From assembly GCA_964637835.1 (NCBI GenBank), contig CAZWYF010000016.1, forward strand, positions 1-64,000: a stretch of DNA of 64,000 bases, in the 5' to 3' direction. The stretch is from Glo-17 sp964637835 (lineage in GTDB: Bacteria; Krumholzibacteriota; Krumholzibacteriia; LZORAL124-64-63). Below are positions 8,474-16,527 of the stretch, one piece after another (position 1 is the stretch's first letter; the number at the start of each line of letters is the position of its first letter). Position numbers and translations under genes: made by a program. The notes under the pieces are model-generated. The model searched no databases. It had not been told where the DNA came from and was given only the letters and a program-made list of their open reading frames with translations.

Positions 8474-9729
8474 CGGATCTCCGCGGCGCGGGCATGGGCC
8501 TCCAGGCCCTCGAGGCGGGCCAGCCGGGCGCTGTCGTCCAGGAGCTGGCCCGCCTCGGGCGTCTCCGGGGCCAGCGCCAACCAGGTGCGCGCGCGCAGGA
8601 AGGTGCCCACCCACAGCCCGCCGCTGCTGCGGGCGGTGCCGCCGGTGGGCAGGGTGTGGTTGGGGCCGGCGCCGTAGTCGCCCACCACCTCGGCCGAGCC
8701 GTGGCCGAGGAAGGCGGCCCCCCAGTGGTGACAGCGGTCGAGAAGGGCGTCGGGGTCGGCCACCGAGAGCTGCAGATGCTCGGGGGCCAGGGCATCGGCC
8801 ACGGCCGCCGCGGCGTCCGCGTCGCGCACCAGCACGGCGCCGCCGCGAGCGAGAGCCTGGCGGGCCACCGCCGCGGTGGGCAGGTCGGCGAGCTGCCGCG
8901 CCAGTTCCTTCTCGGTCCGCAGGATGAGGTCCCGCTCCCAGGTCACCAGCACCGGCACGGCGTCGGGGTCGTGCTCGGCCTGGGCGAGGAGGTCGGCCGC
9001 CACCCAGGCCGCGTCGGCGGTGCGGTCGGCGATGATCAGCAGCTCCGAGGGGCCGGCCAGCATGTCGATGCGCACGCGGCCGGCCACGAGCTGCTTGGCG
9101 GCGGTGACCCAGCGGTTGCCCGGCCCCACCACCGCGTCGCAGGCGGGCAGGCCGGCCAGGCCGCCCACCAGCGCGGCGATGGCCTGGGCGCCGCCGGCGC
9201 AGAGCACGGCCCCGGCCCCGGCCAGCGCGGCCGCCGCCAGGGTCACCGGCTGGGGCCGGGGGGAGGCCACCACCACCTGGGGCACGCCGGCCTCCCGGGC
9301 GGTGACCGCGGTCATGAGCACCGAGCTGGGCAGCGGATAGCGGCCGCCGGGGGCGTAGCAGCCGGCGGCCGCCACCGGGGCCAGCTCGTGACCGGCGCGG
9401 CCGCCGGCGATGGGCACGTCCACGGCGTGGAGACTGGCGCGCTGGGCGGCGGCGAAGGCGGCGATGCGCTGGTGGGCGCGGCCGAGGGCCTCGCGCTGGT
9501 CGGCCGGCAGGCTCTCCAGGGCGGCATGGCAGCGCTCGGGACCGAGGACCAGCGGCGCGCCGGGGGCGAGGTCGTCCAGCTCCTCGGCGTACCGGCGCAG
9601 CGCCGGCTCGCCGCCGGCCTCCACGTCGGCCAGGATGCGGGCCGCGCCGGCCAGGGTCTGCGCATCGACGGCCCGGCGGCCGGCGGTGGTCACCTGCGCG
9701 AGGGTGCGTCGGGGCAGCAGGGCGCTCAT
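8446..9729 (-). CDS. hisD: Histidinol dehydrogenase
   Basis: A 427-residue enzyme that oxidises histidinol to histidine in two NAD-dependent steps, the last reactions of the pathway. Family motifs are clear: GPGNRWVTAAKQLV, DMLAGPSELLIIAD, AQAEHDP with the zinc-site Gln/His, APEHLQLSV with a catalytic His, and the TLPTGGTARSSGGL segment. It is the last gene of the his operon; its ATG overlaps the hisA-hisIE stop by 4 bases. The 3' end runs into the convergent pump gene with no room for a separate terminator between the two operons. Confidence 0.95.
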   Translation of the reverse strand: MSALLPRRTLAQVTTAGRRAVDAQTLAGAARILADVEAGGEPALRRYAEELDDLAPGAPLVLGPERCHAALESLPADQREALGRAHQRIAAFAAAQRASLHAVDVPIAGGRAGHELAPVAAAGCYAPGGRYPLPSSVLMTAVTAREAGVPQVVVASPRPQPVTLAAAALAGAGAVLCAGGAQAIAALVGGLAGLPACDAVVGPGNRWVTAAKQLVAGRVRIDMLAGPSELLIIADRTADAAWVAADLLAQAEHDPDAVPVLVTWERDLILRTEKELARQLADLPTAAVARQALARGGAVLVRDADAAAAVADALAPEHLQLSVADPDALLDRCHHWGAAFLGHGSAEVVGDYGAGPNHTLPTGGTARSSGGLWVGTFLRARTWLALAPETPEAGQLLDDSARLARLEGLEAHARAAEIRQRPPQNRA

Positions 9730-11000
9730 GCCGATCCCTCCCGGGGAGGCCTGGCGTCGCCGGGGCGGCGGGTGGCGCGCCGGGCGCGGCGGTCCAGCTC
9801 GGCGGCCACCGCGTCCAGCCCCACGCCGGCGCGGGCCAGGGACACCATGGTGAAGTACAGGACGTCGGCGGCCTCGTGGACCACCTCGTCGCTGGTGCGG
9901 GCGGCGGCCAGCTCGCCGGCCTCCTCCTGCAGCTTGCTCGCCAGCAGCCCGTCGTCGCCCAGCAGCCGCGCGGTGTAGCTGCCGTCGGGCGCCCCGGCGG
10001 TGCGCGCACGCAGGCGGCGGGCCAGCGCGGGCAGGCCGTGGTCCGGGCCGAAGCAGGTCCAGGCGCCGGTGTGGCAGAAGCCGGCGCCGTGCTGGCGGAC
10101 GGTGAAGCGCAGGCAGTCGCGGTCGCAGTCCAGGTCCACGGCCAGCAGGTCCTGCGTGGCGCCGCTGCTCTCGCCCTTGATCCACGGGCCACGGGACCGG
10201 GAGCGGTAGATGCCCCGCCCCTGCGCCAGGGCGGCGGCCAGCGACTCCGCGTCGCTGTGGGCCAGGCCGAGGGCGCGGCCGTGCTCGTCGCAGACCACCG
10301 TGGGCCACAGGCCGTCCGCCCGATCGCTGCGCAGGCAGGCGGCCAGGGCGTCGGCCTCGGTGAAGCGGCCGGTGTAGAGCGCCATGCCCACCTGGGCGTC
10401 CAGGCCCAGGCGGTCGAGGTCGGCCACCTCGGCGGCGGTGGCCACCCCGCCGGCCACGGTGACGCGGACGTCTCCAGCAGCGTCTTGCAGCTCGCGGGCC
10501 CAGTCCAGGTCCATGCCGGCCAGGCGTCCCTCCCGCTCGATGCGCGTGATCAGGAAACCGCCGGCCAGGTCGCGCAGCTCGCGGACCCGGTCCAGGAGCC
10601 GCCGCCCGGTGCCGCGCTGCCAGCCGTGGCTCATGACCTCGCCGTGCTCGGCGTCCAGGGCCACGATCACCCGCTCGCGGGGCAGCTGCCGCAGCAGCGC
10701 CGGTGCGGCGGCGGTGCCCAGGATGATGCGCGCGGCGCCGCGGTCGAGCCAGCGGCGGGCGGTGGCGAGGTCGCGGATGCCGCCGCCCACCCGGCAGCGG
10801 GCCTCGCGCAGCAGAGGCTCGATGAGGGCCGTGTTGTCGCCGCGCCCACGGGCGCGGTCCAGGTCGATGACGGCCACCTCGCCCACGCGGCCGAAGCGCC
10901 GCGCCCAGGGGGCGGGATCGCCCGCGGCCAGGGCGGGCTCGCGGCCGCCCACCAGCTGGACGGTGCGGCCGTCGGCGAGGTCGATGCTGGGGATGATCAT
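9726..11000 (-). CDS. hisA-hisIE: Trifunctional HisA-HisI-HisE fusion
   Basis: A single 424-codon frame joins three pathway enzymes. Residues 1-222 are a HisA-type barrel (ProFAR isomerase) starting MIIPSIDLADG with catalytic Asp7, a second Asp at 116 (VALDAEHG) and VAGGVATAAEV. Residues about 225-320 are HisI (phosphoribosyl-AMP cyclohydrolase): RSRSRGPWIKGE, the metal motif DCDRDC (291-296) and zinc ligands at Cys309 and Cys316. Residues about 335-410 are HisE (phosphoribosyl-ATP pyrophosphatase): SKLQEEAGELA and HEAADVLYF. In the HisA part, the position that is normally the catalytic Asp of the E-K/R-D-G motif is Glu157 (IEREG). HisI-HisE fusions are common; an added N-terminal HisA is not usual. 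It overlaps hisF and hisD by 4 bases each. Confidence 0.92.
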   Translation of the reverse strand: MIIPSIDLADGRTVQLVGGREPALAAGDPAPWARRFGRVGEVAVIDLDRARGRGDNTALIEPLLREARCRVGGGIRDLATARRWLDRGAARIILGTAAAPALLRQLPRERVIVALDAEHGEVMSHGWQRGTGRRLLDRVRELRDLAGGFLITRIEREGRLAGMDLDWARELQDAAGDVRVTVAGGVATAAEVADLDRLGLDAQVGMALYTGRFTEADALAACLRSDRADGLWPTVVCDEHGRALGLAHSDAESLAAALAQGRGIYRSRSRGPWIKGESSGATQDLLAVDLDCDRDCLRFTVRQHGAGFCHTGAWTCFGPDHGLPALARRLRARTAGAPDGSYTARLLGDDGLLASKLQEEAGELAAARTSDEVVHEAADVLYFTMVSLARAGVGLDAVAAELDRRARRATRRPGDARPPREGSA

Positions 11001-11794
11001 GGGCGTACCGGGAGTCCTTTCTCGATGAGGATCTGCTTGAGCGCCTGCACCGTGGTGTGGCGGTCGTGGAAGATGGTGGCCGCCAGGACGGCCTGGGCGC
11101 CGGCGCGCAGGCCGGCGGCGAGGTGCTCGGCGCTGCTGGCGCCGCCCGACGCGATCACCGGCACGGGCGCCGCGCCGCAGGCCGCGCGCAGGAGGTCGAG
11201 GTCGTACCCCGCGCCGGTGCCGTCGCGATCCCAGCTGGTGAGCAGCAGCTCGCCGGCGCCGCGCGCCACCGCCTCGCGGGCCCAGGCCACCGCGTCGGGG
11301 TGGGCCGCCTCGGTGCCCGCGCGCACCAGCACCTGCCAGCGTGGTGGCGCGGCCGGTGCGTCCGGTGCGGCCGGGATGTGCGCGGCGGCCGGGATGCGCG
11401 CGGCGTCGATGGCCACCACGCAGCACTGCCGGCCGAACCGCGTGGCGATCTCGTCGACGAGGTCGGGCCGGGCCACCGCGGCGGAGTTGATGCTCACCTT
11501 GTCCGCGCCGGCCTCCAGGAGGGCGGCCGCGTCGGCGGCGGTGCGCACGCCGCCGCCCACGGTGAGCGGGATGCCCAGGCGCGCCCGCACCGCCCGGATC
11601 ACCTGCACCTGGGTGCCGCGATCCTCGCGGGTGGCGGCCACGTCCAGCAGCACCAGCTCGTCGGCGCCCTGGGCCTCGTAGGCGGCGGCCAGCTCGGCGG
11701 GATCGCCCACGTCGCGCAGGCCCTGGAAGCGCACGCCCTTGACCACGCGGCCGGCCCGCACGTCCAGGCAGGGGATCAGGCGGCGGGTCAGCAT
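10997..11794 (-). CDS. hisF: Imidazole glycerol phosphate synthase cyclase subunit
   Basis: A 265-residue TIM barrel that uses ammonia from HisH to make imidazole glycerol phosphate and AICAR. It begins MLTRRLIPCLDVRAGRVVKG with the catalytic Asp. LTVGGGVRTA, KVSINSAA, VVAIDAARI with the second catalytic Asp, TSWDRDGTGAGYD and VIASGGAS follow in order. A roughly 20-residue Ala/Pro insert after VVAIDAARI lengthens one loop and is unlike most HisF proteins. GGAGG lies 8 bases before the ATG. The end overlaps hisA-hisIE by 4 bases. The start overlaps the reconstructed hisH stop by 7 bases. Confidence 0.93.
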   Translation of the reverse strand: MLTRRLIPCLDVRAGRVVKGVRFQGLRDVGDPAELAAAYEAQGADELVLLDVAATREDRGTQVQVIRAVRARLGIPLTVGGGVRTAADAAALLEAGADKVSINSAAVARPDLVDEIATRFGRQCCVVAIDAARIPAAAHIPAAPDAPAAPPRWQVLVRAGTEAAHPDAVAWAREAVARGAGELLLTSWDRDGTGAGYDLDLLRAACGAAPVPVIASGGASSAEHLAAGLRAGAQAVLAATIFHDRHTTVQALKQILIEKGLPVRP

Positions 11795-12578
11795 GCCCGG
11801 GCCTCCTGGCCGGCGTCGGCCCCGCCCTCGCCGTCNNNNNNNNNNNNNNNNNNNNNNNNNNNNNNNNNNNNNNNNNNNNNNNNNNNNNNNNNNNNNNNNN
11901 NNNNNNNNNNNNNNNNNNNNNNNNNNNNNNNNNNNCGTCGGCCCCGCCCTCGCCGTCAGCCTCGCCCGCGGCGCCGCCGTCGCGCGACCAGGTCCGGGCG
12001 CGGTCCAGCCAGCGGCCCAGCAGCGCGTGGCCCCAGCCGCCGGACAGCTCGGGATGGAACTGGCACGCGAGCTGGGGTCCGCGCTCGAGGGCGGCGACGA
12101 ACGCGCCGCCATGATCGGCCATCGCCGCGCGCCAGCCTTCGGGCACGTCGGTCAGGCGGTAGCTGTTGGCGAAGTAGGCGTACCCGTCCTCCACCAGCTC
12201 GCCGCCACGGACCAGGTTCCAGCCCAGCTGCGGCCGCAGCACCCCCGGGCCGAAGGCGTGCACGGGCGCTGGCCACAGGCCCAGGCCGCGGCGGCCGGGC
12301 GTCTCCTCGCTGGTCCCGGCGAGCAGCTGCAGGCCCAGGCACACCGCGAGCAGGGGACGACCGCTGCGGGCCCACGCCGCCACCGGTCCGGCGAAGCCTG
12401 CCCGCTCGAGGCCGTCGAGACCGGCGCCGAAGCTGCCCACGCCGGGCAGCACCAGCGCGTCGGCCGCGGCGAGGTCGTCCGCGGTGGCGGCCACGCGGGC
12501 CGGGGCGCCCGCGCGGGCGAGCGCGCCGAGGACCGAGGCCAGGTTGGCGGTCCCGGTGGGGACCATCCGGATCTCCAT
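11788..12578 (-). CDS. hisH: Imidazole glycerol phosphate synthase glutaminase subunit, interrupted by N gap
   Basis: This is a class I glutamine amidotransferase that supplies ammonia to HisF. The visible part starts MEIRMVPTGTANLASVLGAL and contains ADALVLPGVGSFG, the nucleophile Cys in LAVCLGLQLL, and the His and Glu of the triad in CQFHPELSG. Collapsing the duplicated gap borders gives a continuous protein of about 222 residues with an acidic Gly/Ala-rich tail, a normal size for HisH apart from that tail. As deposited the gap shifts the frame. The ATG at 12578 was chosen because it overlaps the hisB stop (TGATG); a GTG one codon earlier is also possible. Confidence 0.88.
11836..11935. other. 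Assembly gap 1 (100 N) inside hisH, flanked by a 22-bp direct duplication
   Basis: The 22 bases before the gap (11814-11835) are repeated exactly after it (11936-11957). Removing the N run plus one copy (122 bases) joins the hisH frame to a TGA at 11788-11790 that overlaps the hisF start, which is the style of every other junction in this operon. The gap is therefore best read as an unmerged contig overlap. Confidence 0.85.
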
Positions 12579-13159
12579 CACAGCACTCCCTTGGTGCTGG
12601 CGGGCACCGTGCCCGCCGGTCGCAGGGCCTGGCGCAGGGCCAGGGCCAGGGCCTTGAACGCCGCCTCGGCGCGGTGGTGGTCGTTCTCGCCGCGCAGGAC
12701 GTCGGCGTGCAGGCAGAAGCGGCCGCTGAACGCCAGCGAGCGCAGCAGGTGCGGGATGTTCTCGCCGCTCAGGTCGCCCAGGCGCTCGCGGCGCAGGCCC
12801 AGGTCCACGGTGGCGTGGGGGCGGGTGGCCAGGTCCACCACGCCGCGGGCGAGGGCCTCGTCCAGCGGCGCGTAGGCCCAGCCGAAGCGGGCCAGGCCGG
12901 CGCGGTCGTCCAGGGCCCGGTCCAGGGCCTGGCCCAGCGCGAGGGCGCAGTCCTCGGCGGTGTGGTGGTCGTCCACCTGCAGGTCGCCGGTGCAGGCGAG
13001 CTGCAGGCCCCAGCCGGCGTGGCAGGCCAGGCTGTCGAGCAGGTGGTCGAGGAAGCCGAGGCCGGTGGCCAGCTCGCGCTCGCCGCCGCCCAGGTCCAGG
13101 CGCACGGTGATGGCGGTCTCGCGGGTCCGGCGGGTCAGCTCGGCACGGCGGCTGGTCAT
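12578..13159 (-). CDS. hisB: Imidazoleglycerol-phosphate dehydratase
   Basis: A 193-residue monofunctional dehydratase that converts imidazole glycerol phosphate to imidazole acetol phosphate. The two metal-binding repeats are clear: DDHHTAEDCALALGQAL and ENDHHRAEAAFKALALAL. FLDHLLDSLACHAG and FGWAYAPLDEALARGVVDL also match the family, and the end KGVL is the usual one. The N-terminal phosphatase domain found in enterobacterial HisB is absent. It overlaps hisC by 4 bases (ATGA) and hisH by 1 base. Confidence 0.94.
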   Translation of the reverse strand: MTSRRAELTRRTRETAITVRLDLGGGERELATGLGFLDHLLDSLACHAGWGLQLACTGDLQVDDHHTAEDCALALGQALDRALDDRAGLARFGWAYAPLDEALARGVVDLATRPHATVDLGLRRERLGDLSGENIPHLLRSLAFSGRFCLHADVLRGENDHHRAEAAFKALALALRQALRPAGTVPASTKGVL

Positions 13160-14615
13160 CGAAGCACCTCCAGGAGCTGGTCGGGGTCGGCGAGGACGCG
13201 GCCGCAACCGGCCGCGGTGAGGGCGTCGGCCAGGGGCGGCGCCGCGGCCAGGCCGATGGGGATGGCTCCCGCGTCGCGGGCGGCGGCGGCGGTGGCGGGC
13301 CGGTCGGTGAGCAGCCAGCGGCGGTCCGGTCCGCCGGCCACCGGCAGGCCGTCGGTGACGGGCAGCCGGGCGGCGAGGCGCCCGATCAGGGTGTCGGTCA
13401 GGACGGGGGACGACACCGCCAGGCTCAGCGCGCGCGGCGCCAGGGTGGCGGCGCAGGCCCGGCGCAGACGGCGCGCATGGTCCGGGTCGCCGGGCAGGCC
13501 GATGCGGAGCGTCCGGTCGCCGAGGCGACGGACGGCGATGCCGGCGCCGGCCAGGCCATCGGCCAGCCACGCCGCGCGCCGATGACGGACCATGACGAAG
13601 TTCGCCTGCGAGGGGCCCACCTCGCCGCCGAGGCGGCCGAGGAGCGCGGCGAGCTGGCGGCGCTCGCGCCGCACCGCGGCCACGCGCCCGGCGAGGTGTT
13701 CGCCGCCGCCGGCCAGCCGCCGGCGGGCCAGCGCCAGGCCGGCGGCGCTGGTGGGGTACGGGCCGCCGGCCGCACGCAGGGCGGCGATCACGGCCGCGTC
13801 GCCCAGGCCGTAGCCCACGCGCCGGCTGGCCAGGCCCCAGGCCTTGCTGAAGGTGCGCACCACCAGCACCGAGGGCAGGCGGAGCAGCCCGGCGGTGGGG
13901 TCGTGGTCGGCGAACTCCACGTAGGCGAGGTCCACCACCAGCAGGGCGTGGGGGACGGCCGCGGCCAGCGCGGCGAGGTCCGCGGGTTCGGCCACCAGGC
14001 CGGTGGGGTTGTTGGGGGTCACCACGGCGATCAGGCCGGCCGACCGGCCGGCGGCCGCCTGCAGGTCCGCCACGGGCAGGGGCCCGGCGCGCCAGGGCAC
14101 GGTGCGGACCTCCGCGCCGGTCCGGGCGGTGTACCGGGGCAGCATGACGAAGGTGGGATCGGTGATCACCGCCCGCCGGCCGGGGGCGAGGAAGGCGCGG
14201 CAGGCGCGGTCGAGAACGTCGTCGGCGCCCGCGCCGACCACCACCCCATCGGCCGGCAGGTCCCAGCGGGCGGCGAGGTCGCCGGCCAGGGCGGCGGTAT
14301 CGGGGTAGGCCTCCTCGGCCAGCGACGCCGCGGCGTCCGCGGGCACGGCGTCCGCGGGCNNNNNNNNNNNNNNNNNNNNNNNNNNNNNNNNNNNNNNNNN
14401 NNNNNNNNNNNNNNNNNNNNNNNNNNNNNNNNNNNNNNNNNNNNNNNNNNNNNNNNNNNGTAGGCCTCCTCGGCCAGCGACGCCGCGGCGTCCGCGGGCA
14501 CGGCGTCCGCGGGCCACCGCAGCCCGGCGCGGCCGTCGAGGATCAGGTCGCAGGGCGGTCCGCCGGTGGGCGGCCGGTAGGGATCCGGGCGCCGGACCGC
14601 GGCGGGAATGCGCAT
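13156..14615 (-). CDS. hisC: Histidinol-phosphate aminotransferase with a C-terminal HAD-like remnant, interrupted by N gap
   Basis: This is a PLP enzyme of aminotransferase class I/II. Visible elements include VVVGAGADDVLDRACRAFL, NNPTGLV, the Asp/Tyr segment LLVVDLAYVEFAD, the PLP lysine in TFSKAWGLASRRVGY and the C-terminal RTLRIGLPGDPD. Collapsing the 55-bp duplication around the gap gives about 434 residues, some 80 more than usual. The extra C-terminus (LLTDRPATAAAARDAGAIP, then GLAAAPPLADALTAAGCGR) resembles the last third of HAD phosphatases, but no DxDGT nucleophile motif is present. The start at 14615 was chosen because AGGAGG lies 7 bases upstream; an ATG at 14630 that overlaps hisG is the alternative. 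Confidence 0.88.
14360..14459. other. Assembly gap 2 (100 N) inside hisC, flanked by a 55-bp direct duplication
   Basis: The 55 bases ending at 14359 are identical to the 55 bases beginning at 14460. Collapsing one copy plus the N run (155 bases) makes the hisC frame continuous through PADAAASLAEEAYPDTAALAG. Left as deposited, the gap creates an artificial frameshift. Confidence 0.88.
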
Positions 14616-14626
14616 CGCTCGCCTCC

Positions 14627-15514
14627 TCATGGCACGATCTGGCTCGGGCTGGTGACCACCACGTCGGTGCCGCCGCGCTGGCGCAGGACGGGGATCAGCG
14701 CCGGCAGGTCGCGGCGCGGGACCGCGGCCTTCACCGCGAAGTCGCCGTTGCCGTGCAGGGGGCTGACGGTGGGCTCGCGCATGCAGGGCAGCACGGCGAT
14801 CACCTCGGCCAGCCGGGCGCCCGGGACGTTGACCTCGAGCATCACCCGCTCGCGCGCCGCCAGGACCGCGGCCACCAGCATGCGGAAGGACGCCACCCGC
14901 TCCTGCAGGACGGGGTCGTCCCGCAGGCCGGGCGCGGCGTAGAGGCGCGTGGAGGACCGGCCCAGCTCGGCGATGATCTCCAGGCCGTTGGCCGCCAGGG
15001 TCGATCCGGTGGCGGTGTTGTCCACGATGAGGTCGGCGTCCTCGGGGGGGAAGACCTCGGTGGCGCCGTAGGAGCGGACGAACCGCGCCGGCCAGCCCTG
15101 GGCGGCGAGCCAGCGGCGCGTGATCCGCTCGTACTCGCTGGCCACCACCAGGGGGCGGTCCGGCGGGGCGGCGGTGGGGTCCAGGCCGCGGGGCGCGGCG
15201 GCCACCAGGCGCACCGGATCGAGGCCGGTGTCCAGGACCTCGACCAGGTCGGCGTCCAGCTCGCGGACCCAGTCGGCGCCGGCGAAGCCCAGGTCGCGGG
15301 TGCCGGCCTGGAGCATCTCGATCACGTTCTGGGGCTTGAGGATCTTGACGTCGTGGCCGGGAGCGGCCAGGCGGGGTCGGTAGGCGCGGCCGCTGGCGCG
15401 CACGGCCAGGCCGGCCTCGCCCAGCAATGCGAAGACGCCATCCTGCATGCGGCCCTTGGGCAGGGCCAGGCGCAGGGGGCCGGCCGCGGCGGGGGTGGTC
15501 TGGTCGTCGGGCAC
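14627..15514 (-). CDS. hisG: ATP phosphoribosyltransferase, long form with regulatory domain
   Basis: A 295-residue enzyme that starts histidine synthesis by joining ATP and PRPP. LRLALPKGRMQDGVFALLGEAG opens the catalytic part; DLGFAGADWVREL and the PRPP-binding loop ADLIVDNTATGSTLAANGLEII follow. The C-terminal 75 residues (ARLAEVIAVLPCMREPTVSPL to the end) form the ACT-like domain that gives feedback inhibition by histidine, so this is the long form that does not need HisZ. The start is GTG with GGAGG 6 bases upstream. It is the first structural gene, about 135 bases after the leader peptide. Confidence 0.95.
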   Translation of the reverse strand: MPDDQTTPAAAGPLRLALPKGRMQDGVFALLGEAGLAVRASGRAYRPRLAAPGHDVKILKPQNVIEMLQAGTRDLGFAGADWVRELDADLVEVLDTGLDPVRLVAAAPRGLDPTAAPPDRPLVVASEYERITRRWLAAQGWPARFVRSYGATEVFPPEDADLIVDNTATGSTLAANGLEIIAELGRSSTRLYAAPGLRDDPVLQERVASFRMLVAAVLAARERVMLEVNVPGARLAEVIAVLPCMREPTVSPLHGNGDFAVKAAVPRRDLPALIPVLRQRGGTDVVVTSPSQIVP

Positions 15515-15592
15515 GTCGAGCCTCCGTCGTGATGACGGCGGCCAGCGGGACGGCGAGGTCGTGGAGAACGCGGGCGCGTGGCCCCGATACGA

Positions 15593-15618
15593 CGACGCCG
15601 GCCCGGGGGCCGGCGTCG
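15593..15618 (-). terminator. Attenuator hairpin of the his operon
   Basis: A perfect 11-bp stem (arms 15593-15603 and 15608-15618, nearly all G-C) with a 4-base loop lies between the His-rich leader peptide and hisG. It has no U tract downstream, as is common in high-GC genomes. Its 5' arm in the RNA contains CCGGCCC (15607-15613), which can pair instead with GGGCCGG at 15657-15663, giving an antiterminator alternative. Terminator function is inferred from this layout. Confidence 0.7.
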
Positions 15619-15649
15619 GGATATCCTGCGAGGAACCTGCGTCAGGACA

Positions 15650-15715
15650 TCAGCGACCGGCCCACCGGGCGGTGGGATGATGGTGGTGCTGATGGATGGG
15701 GCGCCGGTTCGTCAT
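15650..15715 (-). CDS. hisL: Histidine leader peptide (attenuation)
   Basis: A 21-residue frame starts at ATG 15715 and ends at TGA 15650-15652. Residues 8-13 read HQHHHH, so five of six consecutive codons (15677-15694) are CAC or CAT. It follows a strong promoter by 9 bases and precedes hisG by about 135 bases. A ribosome slowed at the His codons would cover the pause hairpin that begins immediately downstream (15661-15676), freeing its second arm to form the antiterminator. This matches the known layout of enterobacterial his leaders, in a distant lineage. The peptide itself is not expected to have another function. Confidence 0.8.
   Translation of the reverse strand: MTNRRPIHQHHHHPTARWAGR
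15661..15676 (-). promoter_or_regulatory. Leader pause hairpin and antiterminator arm
   Basis: CCCACC-GCCC-GGTGGG on the transcribed strand forms a 6-bp hairpin directly after the His codons. The bases around its second arm (GGGCCGG, 15657-15663) are also complementary to the 5' arm of the attenuator hairpin, so the two structures exclude each other, as attenuation requires. Pairing was found by eye, not by folding energy. Confidence 0.65.
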
Positions 15716-15724
15716 GATCCCACG

Positions 15725-15753
15725 ACGATAGGAATGATTCGCGACGCTGTCAA
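15725..15753 (-). promoter_or_regulatory. Sigma70-type promoter of the his operon
   Basis: On the minus strand TTGACA (15748-15753) is followed after exactly 17 bases by TATCGT (15725-15730). The TTGACA shares its TGA with the stop codon of the upstream TetR gene. The leader-peptide ATG begins 9 bases after the -10 element, so the leader mRNA would be nearly leaderless. Confidence 0.72.
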
Positions 15754-16379
15754 GCTCCCGGCTCGCGCCGCGCCTCCAGCGGTGCGAGGAAGAAGCGCTC
15801 CACGTATCCCATGACCCAGTCCGTCCGCAGCGGCTCCTCGCGCAGGGCGGCCAGATCGATGAGTCCGTAGATCACCGCGTAGGCCAGGGTGGCCAGGGCC
15901 TCGGCATCCTCGCGAGGGATCTGCTCCGCCTGCATGGCCTCCTCGAGGTAGCCGCGGATGATCTGGCTGTGGTGGTCCGACTCGCGCTGCAACAGGCCGT
16001 CGGCGGTATCGGGATACTCGGTGCGGAAGATCCGCGAGAAGTGCGGGTCGCCCGAGAAGTAGTCCAGCGCGGCGCGCAGTCGCTGGCGCAGGCGCGCCAG
16101 TGGCGGCGCCGACGGGTCGATGGCCTCGGCGCTGACCTCGTTGAGCGCGCGCAGCCGGTCGCTCACCAGGCAGACGAAGAGGTTCTCCTTGTTCTCGAAG
16201 AGCGTGTAGAGCTTGCCCACGGAGCAACTCGCGGACGCCGCGATCTCGGCCATGCCGGCCTCGTTGTAGCCCTTCTCCGCGAAGATGGCGGCGGCGGCAT
16301 CGAGGACCGCCTCGCGATCGCGCGCGCGGCGGCGCTCCCGGCGTCCCCTGGTGTTGCTCTGCTGTCGCGACACGTGCAT
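15750..16379 (-). CDS. TetR/AcrR-family transcriptional regulator
   Basis: A protein of about 209 residues with a basic N-terminus (RGRRERRRARDREAVLDAAA) and a TetR helix-turn-helix: AIFAEKGYNEAGMAEIAASA followed by the recognition helix segment CSVGKLYTLFENKENLF. The C-terminal ligand domain is helical and generic, ending FFLAPLEARREPGA. It is divergent from the hybrid kinase gene and sits just upstream of the his leader, without an obvious link to histidine. GGAGG is only 1 base before the ATG at 16379 but 7 bases before a GTG at 16373, so the true start may be two codons later. The ligand is unknown; efflux or fatty-acid control are typical of the family. Confidence 0.85.
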   Translation of the reverse strand: MHVSRQQSNTRGRRERRRARDREAVLDAAAAIFAEKGYNEAGMAEIAASASCSVGKLYTLFENKENLFVCLVSDRLRALNEVSAEAIDPSAPPLARLRQRLRAALDYFSGDPHFSRIFRTEYPDTADGLLQRESDHHSQIIRGYLEEAMQAEQIPREDAEALATLAYAVIYGLIDLAALREEPLRTDWVMGYVERFFLAPLEARREPGA

Positions 16380-16527
16380 TCCTCCCGCTGCGGTCCGATG
16401 GGCGAATCGAGGTTCACAAAAATAGTGCGAGACGGGGCGACTGTCACCCCGCCGATCGCGTTGCCGGTTCAATGAAAGGAAGTTATCTACGACGACAGGT
16501 CCCCACGCGCCCTTTCCCGGAGATCCC
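16380..16527. promoter_or_regulatory. Divergent promoter region between the TetR gene and the hybrid kinase
   Basis: This 148-base spacer holds an AT-rich patch (CACAAAAATAGTGCG near 16415-16430) in a GC-rich surrounding; read on the minus strand it offers TATTTT as a -10 for the regulator gene. An imperfect CAC/GTG dyad flanks the patch and could be an autoregulatory operator. A GGAG sequence about 7 bases before 16528 serves as ribosome-binding site for the kinase. Only the base pattern is seen; function is inferred. Confidence 0.35.

Noticed and set aside
9726..12581. A single 951-codon frame joining hisH to hisA-hisIE across gap 1
   Set aside because: The frame is continuous only because of the N run; between the gap and 11000 it runs out of frame through hisF, which is clearly a separate gene.
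14166..14630. Apparent frameshift in hisC
   Set aside because: It is explained by the duplicated borders of the N gap; the collapsed sequence reads through.
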